From contig NC_021237.1 of NCBI RefSeq assembly GCF_000397205.1, positions 2,419,001-2,483,000 on the forward strand: a stretch of 64,000 nucleotides of DNA, given 5' to 3'. This stretch comes from Pseudomonas protegens CHA0 (GTDB lineage: Bacteria > Pseudomonadota > Gammaproteobacteria > Pseudomonadales > Pseudomonadaceae). Numbering within the stretch: the stretch's first letter is position 1; every line of letters begins with the position of its first letter. The translations under genes were made by a program, and so were the position numbers. Positions 23,743 through 30,905 of the stretch are shown piece after piece. The notes under the pieces were generated by a model. That model did no database searches and was not told where the DNA came from. It was given only the letters and a program-made list of their open reading frames with translations.

Positions 23743-24156
23743 TTACTGGCGCTTCTCGCAATTGACCATCCATGGCACACCAAAGCGGTCCACCAGCATG
23801 CCGAAGCGCTCGGCCCAGAAGGTGGCTTCCAGGGGCATCTGCACGTTGCCCTGTTCGGCCAGGGCGGCGAATACCCGTTCGGCTTCGGCGGCGTTGTCGA
23901 TGTTCAGCGAGATCGAACAGCCGTGGATGCCCAGGTAGGGCAGCTCAGGGGTGGTGTCCGAGCCCATCAGCACCTGGTCGCCGACGCTCAGGCGGGTGTG
24001 CATGATGCGTTCGTGACAGTCGGCAGAGATGTGATCACGGGCCGGGCTTTCACCGAAGGTCATCATCATTTCCAGGGTGCCGTTCAGGCATTGGGCATAG
24101 AAGGTGAAGGCGGCCTTGCAGGTGCCGTTGAACACCAGGTAGGGGTTGATTTTCAT
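23743..24156 (-). CDS. VOC/glyoxalase-fold protein, PhnB-like
   Basis: 137-residue protein of the PhnB/DUF1428-like branch of the vicinal oxygen chelate superfamily. Typical features are the opening KINPYLVFNGTCKAAFTFYA, a GESP segment, SVGDQVLMGSD and the closing FWAERFGMLVDRFGVPWMV. The role of this family is poorly known; members are annotated as 3-demethylubiquinone methyltransferase-like or metalloprotein. Start 24156 is supported by GGAG just upstream. A longer in-frame extension to 24267 has no such site and encodes unrelated sequence. It lies downstream of the radical SAM gene in the same direction, 176 bp away, and is probably a separate unit. Confidence 0.85.
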   Translation of the reverse strand: MKINPYLVFNGTCKAAFTFYAQCLNGTLEMMMTFGESPARDHISADCHERIMHTRLSVGDQVLMGSDTTPELPYLGIHGCSISLNIDNAAEAERVFAALAEQGNVQMPLEATFWAERFGMLVDRFGVPWMVNCEKRQ

Positions 24157-24291
24157 GCTGTGCTCCGGTCGCAGGTAACGGGCAGGCACGCGGGCCTGTG
24201 GACGAACTTCCATAGCAAAGCCGCTATCGGCCCTGCGCGGAGGTTTTTTTATAGATGGTTTTTCCATGCTCGCCCGTGGCGATATAACCGT

Positions 24292-24315
24292 CGCCGCGCC
24301 ATTGGGGGCGCGGCG
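24292..24315 (-). terminator. GC-rich hairpin after the radical SAM gene
   Basis: A 9-bp perfect stem (CGCCGCGCC / GGCGCGGCG) with a 6-base loop lies about 17 bases beyond the radical SAM stop in its reading direction. No T tract follows, so termination is a guess from position. Confidence 0.4.
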
Positions 24316-24331
24316 GCGGTGCGGGCGGGGG

Positions 24332-25798
24332 TTACAGGCGCGGCTGCTCCTGGGGCGTGCCGAGCAACTGGTGCAGGGTGTTGATCAGCGCCTGCTGGCG
24401 CAGCCGGTCTTGCTGGTGCCGGGCTTCGGCGGCGGCGACATCGGCGTTGCAGTGCGGGCAGGTGCTTTCATGGGCGTGGATGTACTCCAGGCAATTGCGA
24501 CACAGGGCCAGGCGCGGCGGGATGCGGCCTTCCTCGGGCGACGCCTGGCCCTGGTTGACCCAGGCCAGCTTGATCACCTGGCCGCTGTCGTTGACGCTCG
24601 ATACCGCCTCGCCGGTGTCGATGCGTTCGGTGATCAGGTCGAAACGGCCCACCGAGAACGACGCCGGGCCGGCGTCTTCGAGCTTGACGATGCGTTCGCG
24701 CAGGCCCTTTTTCGCCAGGTCCAGGGTCCGGTAGTGGCAGTAGGGATTGTTCCCCGGCTTGCCCAGCAGCGAGTGCGAGGTCCAGGTGCACCCGCCGCGG
24801 CAGACATCGTTGTAGTAACAGGTGCGGCAGTAGCCCCACAGGTCGTCCACCGAGCGCAGGCGGCCGAAGTGGATGCCTTCGCTGTAGTGCCAGATGTCGT
24901 GCAGGCTCATGCTGCGCACGTTGCCACCGGAGAAACCCACGGTGGCCAGGGACGGGCAGCCCTTGACCGTGCCGTCGGCCTCCAGGGCCAGGACCGTCTG
25001 CCCGGCGGCGCATCCGCTCCAGTGCACGCGATCGTCGCCGAAGCCGCGCCACATGTGCTCGTAGGGGCCGTAGTAGCCGATGTTGTTGCCCACATTCATC
25101 AGCAGCCCGCGCTCGGCGCCTTCGCGGTACAGGCGCGCCAGCAGCGGCATCACCTCCAGCAACTGGTAGGGCTGCAGCAGCAGCTCGGGGTGATCCACCG
25201 CATTGCCCATGGCCACGGTCAGCTGGATCTGCCAGTGGCTGGCGCCGGCATCGATGATCAGCTCCATCAGGGCCGGCAGGTCGGGCAGGGTGGCGGCGCC
25301 GATCTGCGTGTTGACGCTGACCTTGAGCCCGGCCTGCTTGGCCCGGCGCAGGGTATCCAGGGCCTTGTCGAAGGAGCCGGGGACATTGCGCACCGCGTCA
25401 TGCAGCGGCGCCAGGCCATCTAGAGAGACGCCGACGCCATTGAGCCCGGCATCCACCGCGGCCTGCATCTTGGCCGGGGTCAGGTTGCGCCCGCCGGTCT
25501 GGATCGCCACGTACATGCCGTGGTCGTGGATGGCCTGGATCAGCCGCGTCCAGTCCTTGCGCAGATAGGCTTCGCCACCGATCAGGGTGACTTCCCGGGT
25601 GCCCAGGGCGGCGATCGAATCTATCACCGACAGGCATTCCTGGGTATTGAGTTCGCCCGGGCGCCGATGCCCGGCGCGGGAGCCGCAATGCAGGCACTTG
25701 AGGTCGCAGGCGAGGGTGATTTCCCAGACCACATGCACCGGGACAAAGCGCTTGAGGTCGGTTTCGCTGAGGTAGCGGGCGGGGAGACGGTCTGACAT
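24332..25798 (-). CDS. Radical SAM/SPASM peptide-modifying enzyme paired with GDL-type small proteins
   Basis: 488-residue radical SAM enzyme. C31, C35 and C38 form the CxxxCxxC cluster site (CDLKCLHC), and GGEAYLR is the SAM-binding GGE motif. A C-terminal SPASM region, rich in Cys at about residues 258-355 (SGCAAG, GCPS, YCRTCYYNDVCRGGC, YCHYR), should bind auxiliary clusters and is typical of RiPP maturases. Beyond it is an added CxxC...CxxC ribbon (LCRNCLEY, CPHCN, about 432-452) and a Gln-rich terminal helix. Start 25798 is set by AAGGAA at proper spacing. It is last in an operon after three small proteins sharing a C-terminal motif, which are its likely substrates or partners. I recall a computational family for GDL-motif-associated SPASM maturases but no characterised product. 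Confidence 0.88.
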   Translation of the reverse strand: MSDRLPARYLSETDLKRFVPVHVVWEITLACDLKCLHCGSRAGHRRPGELNTQECLSVIDSIAALGTREVTLIGGEAYLRKDWTRLIQAIHDHGMYVAIQTGGRNLTPAKMQAAVDAGLNGVGVSLDGLAPLHDAVRNVPGSFDKALDTLRRAKQAGLKVSVNTQIGAATLPDLPALMELIIDAGASHWQIQLTVAMGNAVDHPELLLQPYQLLEVMPLLARLYREGAERGLLMNVGNNIGYYGPYEHMWRGFGDDRVHWSGCAAGQTVLALEADGTVKGCPSLATVGFSGGNVRSMSLHDIWHYSEGIHFGRLRSVDDLWGYCRTCYYNDVCRGGCTWTSHSLLGKPGNNPYCHYRTLDLAKKGLRERIVKLEDAGPASFSVGRFDLITERIDTGEAVSSVNDSGQVIKLAWVNQGQASPEEGRIPPRLALCRNCLEYIHAHESTCPHCNADVAAAEARHQQDRLRQQALINTLHQLLGTPQEQPRL

Positions 25799-25930
25799 GA
25801 GAGTTCCTTGCGCACCCGGCGGTGCGCGGCACCAACCCATCGAAATAGGCGCGCCTTCCTTGTGTCGCAATGGCGCGGTCGTTTTGTGGCAGCCCCCGGG
25901 GCCGCGGCGGGCGGCCCCGGGTGCTGGTGG

Positions 25931-26539
25931 TCAGCGCTGTTCCAGGCGGCTGATTTCTGCCTGCAACTGCTGCACCGCCTGGGTCAGGTTGTCAGCGTTG
26001 GCCAGTTGCTGCTCGCCCTGGGCCACCAGTGCCTTGAGCCGCGCCAGGTCGCCGCTGGCCTGGGCCTGCTGCAGCGCCACGGCATACAGCGGGTGGCGCG
26101 CTTCGGCGGCCGGGCCGGCCTGGCTGGCGTAGTCCGCTGCCTGCGCCTGCTCCACCGGGGCCGGGCTCACGGCGGCGTGTTGCACCACGTGCCAGTGCCC
26201 CTGGAACTGGTACTTGTAGCTGGCGAAGCCGCTGGCCCAGTCCAGGCCGAGGATGCCCTGCAGGTGGAAGGTCTCGGCGATCTGGCTGGTGGGGCCGCTG
26301 GGGTTGCCGGCCAGGCTGAGAATGATGTGCCCCTCGCTGGAGGGGTCGAGCTTGACCTGGGAGTAGTCGCCCCACACGTCGGCATGGAACTGCACCGGTG
26401 GCGAGGTGCTCTGGGTCACGCGGGCAACGCCGCTGACGCGTTTCTTCGGGGTATCGACCAGCAGGTCGAGGGTCAGCACCGGCCCACCGATCACGGGGTT
26501 GGCGACGATGAGGCGGGTATGGAACAGTCCGATTGTCAT
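25931..26539 (-). CDS. DUF1842-like plus DUF1843-like protein, putative substrate or partner of the radical SAM enzyme (third)
   Basis: 202-residue protein. Residues 1-115 form a beta-rich domain (TLDLLVDTPKKRVSGVARVT, FHADVWGDY, SLAGNPSGP) that resembles DUF1842. A low-complexity Ala/Gln/Pro linker (about 118-146) leads to a C-terminal helical module: HPLYAVALQQAQASGDL, then ARLKALVAQGEQQL and a coiled-coil end finishing LEQR. The last 50 residues match the ends of the two upstream small proteins. No signal peptide and no cysteine is present. The start has a clear AAGGAG ribosome site. Function is unknown. The position directly before the radical SAM gene suggests it is modified by, or delivers a peptide to, that enzyme. 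Confidence 0.82.
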   Translation of the reverse strand: MTIGLFHTRLIVANPVIGGPVLTLDLLVDTPKKRVSGVARVTQSTSPPVQFHADVWGDYSQVKLDPSSEGHIILSLAGNPSGPTSQIAETFHLQGILGLDWASGFASYKYQFQGHWHVVQHAAVSPAPVEQAQAADYASQAGPAAEARHPLYAVALQQAQASGDLARLKALVAQGEQQLANADNLTQAVQQLQAEISRLEQR

Positions 26540-26590
26540 GCTGCAACTCCTTATCTTCTTGAAGACATCAGGTTCGATGGACGGCCGGCC

Positions 26591-27226
26591 TCAGCGCCGC
26601 TCCTGCTGGCTGATCTCGGCCTTGGCGGCCACCAGTGCGGTGCGGATCAGCGGCAGCTGTTCCAGTTGCTGGGTGGCGACCTTGTGCAGGCTCTTCATCT
26701 GCGCCAGGTCACCGCTGGCGATGGCACCGTGGATCGGCGCCCCGTACAGCGCCGAGATCGGCGGCAGCGGGTGGTTGGGCTGGCCGCGGTGCAGAGGGGC
26801 CGACAGGGTGCTGGACTGCACGGTTTCCTGCAGGTGGGCGGGCACCTGGTTGACCGTCACCCAGCTGTGGCCGTTGTAGTACTGATAGTTGGCCACGCCT
26901 TCCTTCCAGTCGTCGCTGACCACCAGGTGCAGCTTGAAGTTGATCACCGAGTTCGACCCCGGGCCGCCCTGGTTGCCCTGGGCCGTGATGAGGATCTTGC
27001 TGGTGCTGGGCGGCATGACGGTGAGGTAGGTGTACTGGCCCCAGACATCGCTGTGCAGGTCCAGGGGCGGGTTGACCGCCTGGGTGATGCTGGAAGTGCC
27101 GCGCACACTGTGTTCCGGGGTATAGGCCAGCAGGTTGAGGATCAGGGTGGGTGCGCCGGGTTGCGAGGTGCCGATGCGGTAGCTCAGGGGGAACAGGCCT
27201 TCGGCTTGCGAGTAGTTGCCGGACAT
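26591..27226 (-). CDS. DUF1842-like plus DUF1843-like protein, putative substrate or partner of the radical SAM enzyme (second)
   Basis: 211-residue paralogue of the next gene. The N-terminal domain shares the spaced pattern LxLLxxTP, TQxxxPP, HxDVWGxY and GNxGGPxS with it. The C-terminal module reads LYGAPIHGAIASGDL, then AQMKSLHKVATQQLEQL, and ends QERR. GGAGG stands 8 bases before the ATG at 27226, so that start is preferred to the ATG 15 bases upstream. It has no signal peptide and no cysteine. Spacing to the next gene is about 50 bp, so the operon is continuous. Tandem duplication inside this operon is evident. Confidence 0.82.
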   Translation of the reverse strand: MSGNYSQAEGLFPLSYRIGTSQPGAPTLILNLLAYTPEHSVRGTSSITQAVNPPLDLHSDVWGQYTYLTVMPPSTSKILITAQGNQGGPGSNSVINFKLHLVVSDDWKEGVANYQYYNGHSWVTVNQVPAHLQETVQSSTLSAPLHRGQPNHPLPPISALYGAPIHGAIASGDLAQMKSLHKVATQQLEQLPLIRTALVAAKAEISQQERR

Positions 27227-27262
27227 TTGCTTTGCCTCCATTCAATGACAGGGGAACCGCGA

Positions 27263-27451
27263 TCAGCGGCGTTCCAGGCGGGCGACTTCCTTGGCCAGCT
27301 GTTCGTAGGCGTTGTGCAGATCCTTGGGTTCGTTCCTGGCCGGATCGCGCTTGGCCAGCAGGGCTTTCATCTCCGGCAGCTTGCCTTCGCTGATGGCCGA
27401 CTGGATGGCGACTCCGTAGGGGGGGATCACATGTTGGGATGCATTGCTCAT
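27263..27451 (-). CDS. Small DUF1843-like protein, minimal form, putative radical SAM substrate (first)
   Basis: 62-residue protein made almost only of the C-terminal module found in its two downstream neighbours. It reads PPYGVAIQSAISEGKL, then PEMKALLAKR, and ends LERR. The GDL core of the others is GKL here. It lacks the beta-rich N-terminal domain, so it may be a stand-alone precursor or an inhibitor or chaperone of the others. A GGAAGG ribosome site lies 8-9 bases before the ATG. It is the first gene of the leftward operon and would be made in largest amount if expression falls along the message. No function is known. Confidence 0.8.
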   Translation of the reverse strand: MSNASQHVIPPYGVAIQSAISEGKLPEMKALLAKRDPARNEPKDLHNAYEQLAKEVARLERR

Positions 27452-27562
27452 GGCGTTTGCCTTCCGTGGGTGTGGATGGGGTGCTGCGCTACTCGGCAGC
27501 TTTTGCAGTTAAGCAGCGCGGGTGGAATTGGCAGGGTAATGGCACATTGATTTTGTGGGTTT

Positions 27563-27585
27563 CCGACCGGTGGATTCACGGTCGG
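27563..27585. promoter_or_regulatory. Palindrome upstream of the GDL/radical SAM operon
   Basis: A 7-bp inverted repeat (CCGACCG / CGGTCGG) with a 9-base spacer lies about 110-135 bp before the first start codon of the leftward operon. Position suggests an operator. No cognate regulator is encoded nearby and no clear -35/-10 pair was identified. Confidence 0.35.
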
Positions 27586-27679
27586 TAAAGGGTTGATTTT
27601 GGAGACATTCCAAAGGGCGATATGCAGGCGGGAGGTGATTGCGGATGGCGATAGGAGGGGGTGAGAAAGGGGGGCGAGC

Positions 27680-27762
27680 GTAGGCACCGGCTGCCGGCGA
27701 AGAGGCCCTCGACAGCCATGCATCGCCCTGGCCGGCGCCTTCGCTGGCAAGCCAGCCCCTAC
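27680..27762. repeat. REP pair (inverted, diverged left arm)
   Basis: Two inverted copies of the pseudomonad REP core face each other: GTAGGCACCGGCTGCCGGCGAAG on the left and CTTCGCTGGCAAGCCAGCCCCTAC on the right. They lie between the operon promoter region and the end of the HAD gene. Such pairs act as mRNA 3' stabilisers, or are inert REPIN elements. Confidence 0.85.
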
Positions 27763-27768
27763 GGGGTG

Positions 27769-28398
27769 TCAGTGCGCTCGGACCACCCCCAACTCCTCCA
27801 GCCGGCGCCGCGTCTCGGCCGCCGTCACATGATGAATCGCATGCCACCCCAGCGCCGTTGCGGCGACGATATTGGGCGCATGGTCGTCAATGAACACCAG
27901 TTCCTCGGGGGCCACCCCCGGCAAATGCGCACGAATGCGCCCCAGGGTCGTGTGATAGATCTCGGCATCCGGCTTGATCTGGCGCTCTTGCCCCGACACC
28001 ACGATGTCGCGAAAGCGCTGCAGAAACGGGTAATTGTCCCAGGCATAGGGAAAGGTTTCCCGGGACCAGTTGGTCAGCCCGAACAGGGGCACCTGCGCCT
28101 GGTGCAGCTCTTCCAGCAGGGCCACGCCCTGATCCAGTGGCCCCTTGAGCATTTCCGGCCAGCGCCCGTAATAGGCCTCGATCAAGGGGGCATGGTCGGG
28201 GTGCTCGGCCACCAGGCTGCGGGTCGCCTCGGCCAGGCTGCGGCCGGCGTCCTGCCGGGTATTCCAGGCCTGGGTGCAGATGGTGTCGAGGAACCACTGG
28301 CGGCGCTCATCGTCGGGGATCAGCTGGCGGTACAGGTGGTGCGGGCTCCAGTCGAACAGCACGCCACCAAAATCGAAAACCACGGCACGAATCGTCAT
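27769..28398 (-). CDS. HAD-superfamily hydrolase (YihX-like phosphatase)
   Basis: 209-residue HAD hydrolase. Motif I is VVFDFGGVLFDW (nucleophile aspartate in DFGG), motif II is GLTNW, motif III is the Lys in RQIKPDAEIY, and motif IV is VFIDDHAPNI. The helical cap after motif I is that of subclass I phosphatases such as YihX (sugar-phosphate phosphatase) and of the N-terminal domain of soluble epoxide hydrolase. The exact substrate cannot be told. The start at 28398 is supported by AAGGACG; an upstream in-frame extension to 28581 has no ribosome site and runs through the divergent promoter region. Confidence 0.9.
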   Translation of the reverse strand: MTIRAVVFDFGGVLFDWSPHHLYRQLIPDDERRQWFLDTICTQAWNTRQDAGRSLAEATRSLVAEHPDHAPLIEAYYGRWPEMLKGPLDQGVALLEELHQAQVPLFGLTNWSRETFPYAWDNYPFLQRFRDIVVSGQERQIKPDAEIYHTTLGRIRAHLPGVAPEELVFIDDHAPNIVAATALGWHAIHHVTAAETRRRLEELGVVRAH

Positions 28399-28561
28399 GA
28401 ACACGTCCTTTTGAGCGGTTATGGGCCAGGCGCCATCCTGCGACGCCCGGCAGCACAATGCAATTTGCCGCTGGCCGCTGGTCCGCTCGGCGGCACCCTG
28501 GCCACGAATCGTGATCCAACCCCTGTATCCGGCCTTTTCCAGGCTGGCACAGGAGCTGCCC

Positions 28562-28768
28562 ATGACTGCCAAGAACCCCACGGGGCCGCGCTCGTCCGAG
28601 CATGCCTCGAATCATCATGACCCGGGTTTCGACCCCGATTCGCCAGACCTGGCCGACCCCCAGGTAGACCCGGTAGGCCCGGCCAGGGCACCCCTGGACC
28701 GCCCTGAACCCGAGCACCGGCGCAAGCGCTCGCGGGCCTACGATCCCCTGGCCAACCTGAAGAAATGA
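28562..28768 (+). CDS. Small disordered hypothetical protein
   Basis: 68-residue, very hydrophilic protein rich in Asp, Pro, Arg and His, with a basic tail (HRRKRSRAYDPLANLKK). A GGAG site precedes the ATG. It is divergent from the HAD gene and 95 bp before the next small gene. I do not recognise a family; composition suggests intrinsic disorder. A longer in-frame start at 28421 is less likely because it lacks a ribosome site. Confidence 0.6.
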   Translation: MTAKNPTGPRSSEHASNHHDPGFDPDSPDLADPQVDPVGPARAPLDRPEPEHRRKRSRAYDPLANLKK

Positions 28769-28863
28769 CCCGGCGCGCCGACATGCGGCAGTCGCCGGGC
28801 GGTGTGGCGGGTGTAAGGTAAAACGCCCAAGCCCCAGGCTCGCCGAGGAAAAAGGAGGTGTCC

Positions 28864-29049
28864 ATGAGCACGCCGCTGCTGAACAAACTGCAGATCAACG
28901 GCTATCAGGTCTTGAGCGTCAACCACGGGCCCTGGAAGGTCTGCACGCCGGGTGACCGGCTTGCTACCTTCGGCACCCGGGAAGAGGCCATGGCCTTTGC
29001 CGCCGCCCTGCCGGCGCGCAGGCAACGACCGGCCGCCACCGGTGGCTAG
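28864..29049 (+). CDS. Small DUF2188-like protein
   Basis: 61-residue protein with the pattern of DUF2188: GYQVLSVNHGPWKV, a short hinge, then FGTREEAMAFAAALPAR, a strand-strand-helix unit. Its role is unknown. AAGGAGG lies just before the ATG at 28864 and rules out the in-frame GTG 6 bases upstream. A strong terminator follows, so it ends the short rightward unit begun at 28562. Confidence 0.7.
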   Translation: MSTPLLNKLQINGYQVLSVNHGPWKVCTPGDRLATFGTREEAMAFAAALPARRQRPAATGG

Positions 29050-29061
29050 CGCCCAGGCAGG

Positions 29062-29092
29062 AAAAAAGCCCCGACCGGTTCGGGGCTTTTTT
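29062..29092 (+). terminator. Rho-independent terminator, probably bidirectional
   Basis: AAAAAA, then stem GCCCCGA / TCGGGGC with a 5-base loop, then TTTTTT. The A and T tracts on both sides allow use from either strand: it ends the small-gene unit on the + strand and the membrane-protein unit arriving on the - strand. Confidence 0.92.
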
Positions 29093-29143
29093 ATGCCCGG
29101 CCGGGGGCATGGCCGGACGGGGCGAGGGCGCAGCGGGGCGCAA

Positions 29144-29668
29144 TTACGGCTGCATGAAACTCAGCAGCGGGAGGATGAAGGCTGCTGCCAGGGCCAGTGC
29201 CCACAGGGTCTGCAGAAACAGCTCATCGGCGTTGTCGGCGGCGGGCCGCGGGGCGAGGCGGCGGCGCCAGTAGAAGTACAGGCTGCTGACCACGAACACA
29301 CAGGTGATGCCCATCATGTACTCCAGCTCCCACTTCTGGGGGCTGATGGCCAGGCTGCCGTCCTGGTCATCCGGGTAGTCGAGCCGCCACCAGGCGCCCA
29401 GCAGCAGCGGCACCAGCCCGGCCAGGAGCCAGGCCAGGCGCGCGCCGGGCATCCGGGTCAGCAGGGTCACGGCCAGGCCGATCAGGCACAGCACCCAGAC
29501 AAAGAGGTACAGCTGAAAGCCCATGGCCCCACCGAACAGCGTGCTGCTGACATCCCGCGGCTGCATCATCTGCACGTCGCACAGCAGCATCAGCGACAAG
29601 GGCGCGGCAACGACGATCCAGCACAGAGGGCGGTAGAGCCACAACCACAGGGTAAACAGGCGAGACAT
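29144..29668 (-). CDS. Conserved small integral membrane protein (paralogue of the next gene)
   Basis: 174-residue protein with about five transmembrane helices. It shares with the adjacent 200-residue gene the pattern LYxxLCWIxVAA, STLFGGAMGF/GTLFGGSMGF, GARLAW and WWRxxYPDDxDG. That alignment sets the start at 29668 rather than at the ATG 12 bases upstream. No catalytic motif is seen and function is unknown. It is last in a leftward set of three membrane-protein genes. Confidence 0.78.
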   Translation of the reverse strand: MSRLFTLWLWLYRPLCWIVVAAPLSLMLLCDVQMMQPRDVSSTLFGGAMGFQLYLFVWVLCLIGLAVTLLTRMPGARLAWLLAGLVPLLLGAWWRLDYPDDQDGSLAISPQKWELEYMMGITCVFVVSSLYFYWRRRLAPRPAADNADELFLQTLWALALAAAFILPLLSFMQP

Positions 29669-29718
29669 GGGCACACTCATCGAGGTTTGGTGAAGCAAGA
29701 AAGAGGCGGGGTTGACGG

Positions 29719-30321
29719 TCAGTCGACAATGACCCGGGTGCCAGGGCCCAGGCACAGGCTCAACTGTTCGCCGGCCCGGTTGAAGGCGCAGTACGGCAGG
29801 GGCGCCTTGCTGGCATTGACCAAGGGGGGGATGAAGAAGCCCCCCAGCAACACCGCCCATGCAATCCGCAACGACAGCTCACGGAGGGTGGCGGGGGCTC
29901 TCGGCTTGAGCCGCTGCCGGTGCAACAGGTAGATGCCGCTGTAGACCAGGGCGAAACCGAAGACCATCACATAGTCCAGCTCCCGGGCCTGGATGCTGAA
30001 GATCAGGTTGCCGTCGAAATCGTCCGGGTAGTTGATCCGCCACCACAGGCCCAGCAGCAACTGCACCAGCCCACCGATGATCCAGGCCAGGCGGGCGCCG
30101 GGCACCCGGGTCAGCACGGCCAGGCCCAGGCCGATGACGCTGAAGGCCCAGCCGCCCAGGTACAGCATGAAACCCATGGAGCCGCCGAACAGCGTGCCGC
30201 CGACTTCCCGGGGGACGATCAGGTGCAGGTTGCAACGGATCATGGTGGCCAATTGTGCGGCCACGGCGATCCAGCACAGGAGGTAGTAGAGCCGGGACCA
30301 GAAGGTGTGCAGGGGCGACAT
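29719..30321 (-). CDS. Conserved small integral membrane protein (paralogue with C-terminal extension)
   Basis: 200-residue paralogue of the preceding entry, clearly a tandem duplicate. It carries the same helices and the FGGSMGFMLYLGGW and WWRINYPDDFDGN motifs. It continues about 27 residues past the end of its partner with a hydrophilic tail containing two cysteines (CAFN, LCLGPG). The long upstream in-frame extension overlaps the next gene and is rejected. Function is unknown. Confidence 0.78.
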   Translation of the reverse strand: MSPLHTFWSRLYYLLCWIAVAAQLATMIRCNLHLIVPREVGGTLFGGSMGFMLYLGGWAFSVIGLGLAVLTRVPGARLAWIIGGLVQLLLGLWWRINYPDDFDGNLIFSIQARELDYVMVFGFALVYSGIYLLHRQRLKPRAPATLRELSLRIAWAVLLGGFFIPPLVNASKAPLPYCAFNRAGEQLSLCLGPGTRVIVD

Positions 30322-30371
30322 GCAGAGACTCGAAAAAAACAGGGCCGATGAGAGTGTGTGGTGGGCTGGGT

Positions 30372-30785
30372 TCAAACCAACAGCAAACCGCAGGCAACCG
30401 CGAACAGCACCAGGGCGATGCTGATGCCCGCCAGGGGAATGCGAAACCAGTAACGAATCGCCAGCACCCACAGGCTGGCGAGAAACCCCAGGCCGATCAG
30501 CAGCAAGCCACGGGCCTCCAGCAGCAGGGCCGGGTGCAGCCAGGCGAGGTAGCCATAGACCAGGCCGAACAGCATGGCGCCCAGGCTGTGGCTGGCGTTG
30601 AAGCCGACCCAGGCCCGCCACAGGCTGGTCTGGCGGGTGATCATCGGCGACACCTGGCGCATGCGTTCGGCCAGGGCCGGGTCACGGGGCTGGAATTTGT
30701 CGGTGGCGAAGGTGTAGATCAGGTGCAGGGTGCCGAGCAGCAGCACGATGGCTGAGCTGGCGATGATCAGGGCGGGGGCCAACAC
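30372..30785 (-). CDS. Conserved four-helix membrane protein, LIC_13387-like
   Basis: 137-residue membrane protein with four helices. It has a cytoplasmic or loop segment KFQPRDPALAERMRQVSPM and the motif WVGFNASHSLGAMLFGLVYG seen in small conserved proteins of proteobacteria and spirochaetes. No function is known to me. It heads the leftward group that includes the two paralogous membrane proteins, with 50-bp spacings, so co-transcription is likely. Confidence 0.75.
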   Translation of the reverse strand: MLAPALIIASSAIVLLLGTLHLIYTFATDKFQPRDPALAERMRQVSPMITRQTSLWRAWVGFNASHSLGAMLFGLVYGYLAWLHPALLLEARGLLLIGLGFLASLWVLAIRYWFRIPLAGISIALVLFAVACGLLLV

Positions 30786-30874
30786 GTTTCTTCCTTGGGC
30801 GGTGCTCGGGTGCGCGGAGTATGCCGGGCCGCCCGGGGTTTTGCACCTGCGGGCGCGGCTTTTTTACCGGCACG

Positions 30875-30899
30875 GGGCAGGGCGCCGGGCGCCCTGCCC
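30875..30899 (-). terminator. Long GC hairpin after the acyl-CoA dehydrogenase gene
   Basis: An 11-bp perfect stem (GGGCAGGGCGC / GCGCCCTGCCC) with a 3-base loop stands 6 bp beyond the dehydrogenase stop in its reading direction. A T-poor stretch follows, so it is either a weak terminator or an mRNA end stabiliser. Confidence 0.5.
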
Positions 30900-30905
30900 A
30901 GGGGC

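Noticed and set aside
23273..23773. Two short leftward open frames in the gap right of the gtr operon
   Set aside because: No ribosome site, no family features and odd composition. They may be remnants, but nothing supports a gene.
24332..25798. Radical SAM gene as PqqE, haem d1 or molybdenum cofactor enzyme
   Set aside because: No pqq, nir or moa neighbours; the SPASM cysteine pattern and adjacent GDL-module proteins point to a different group.
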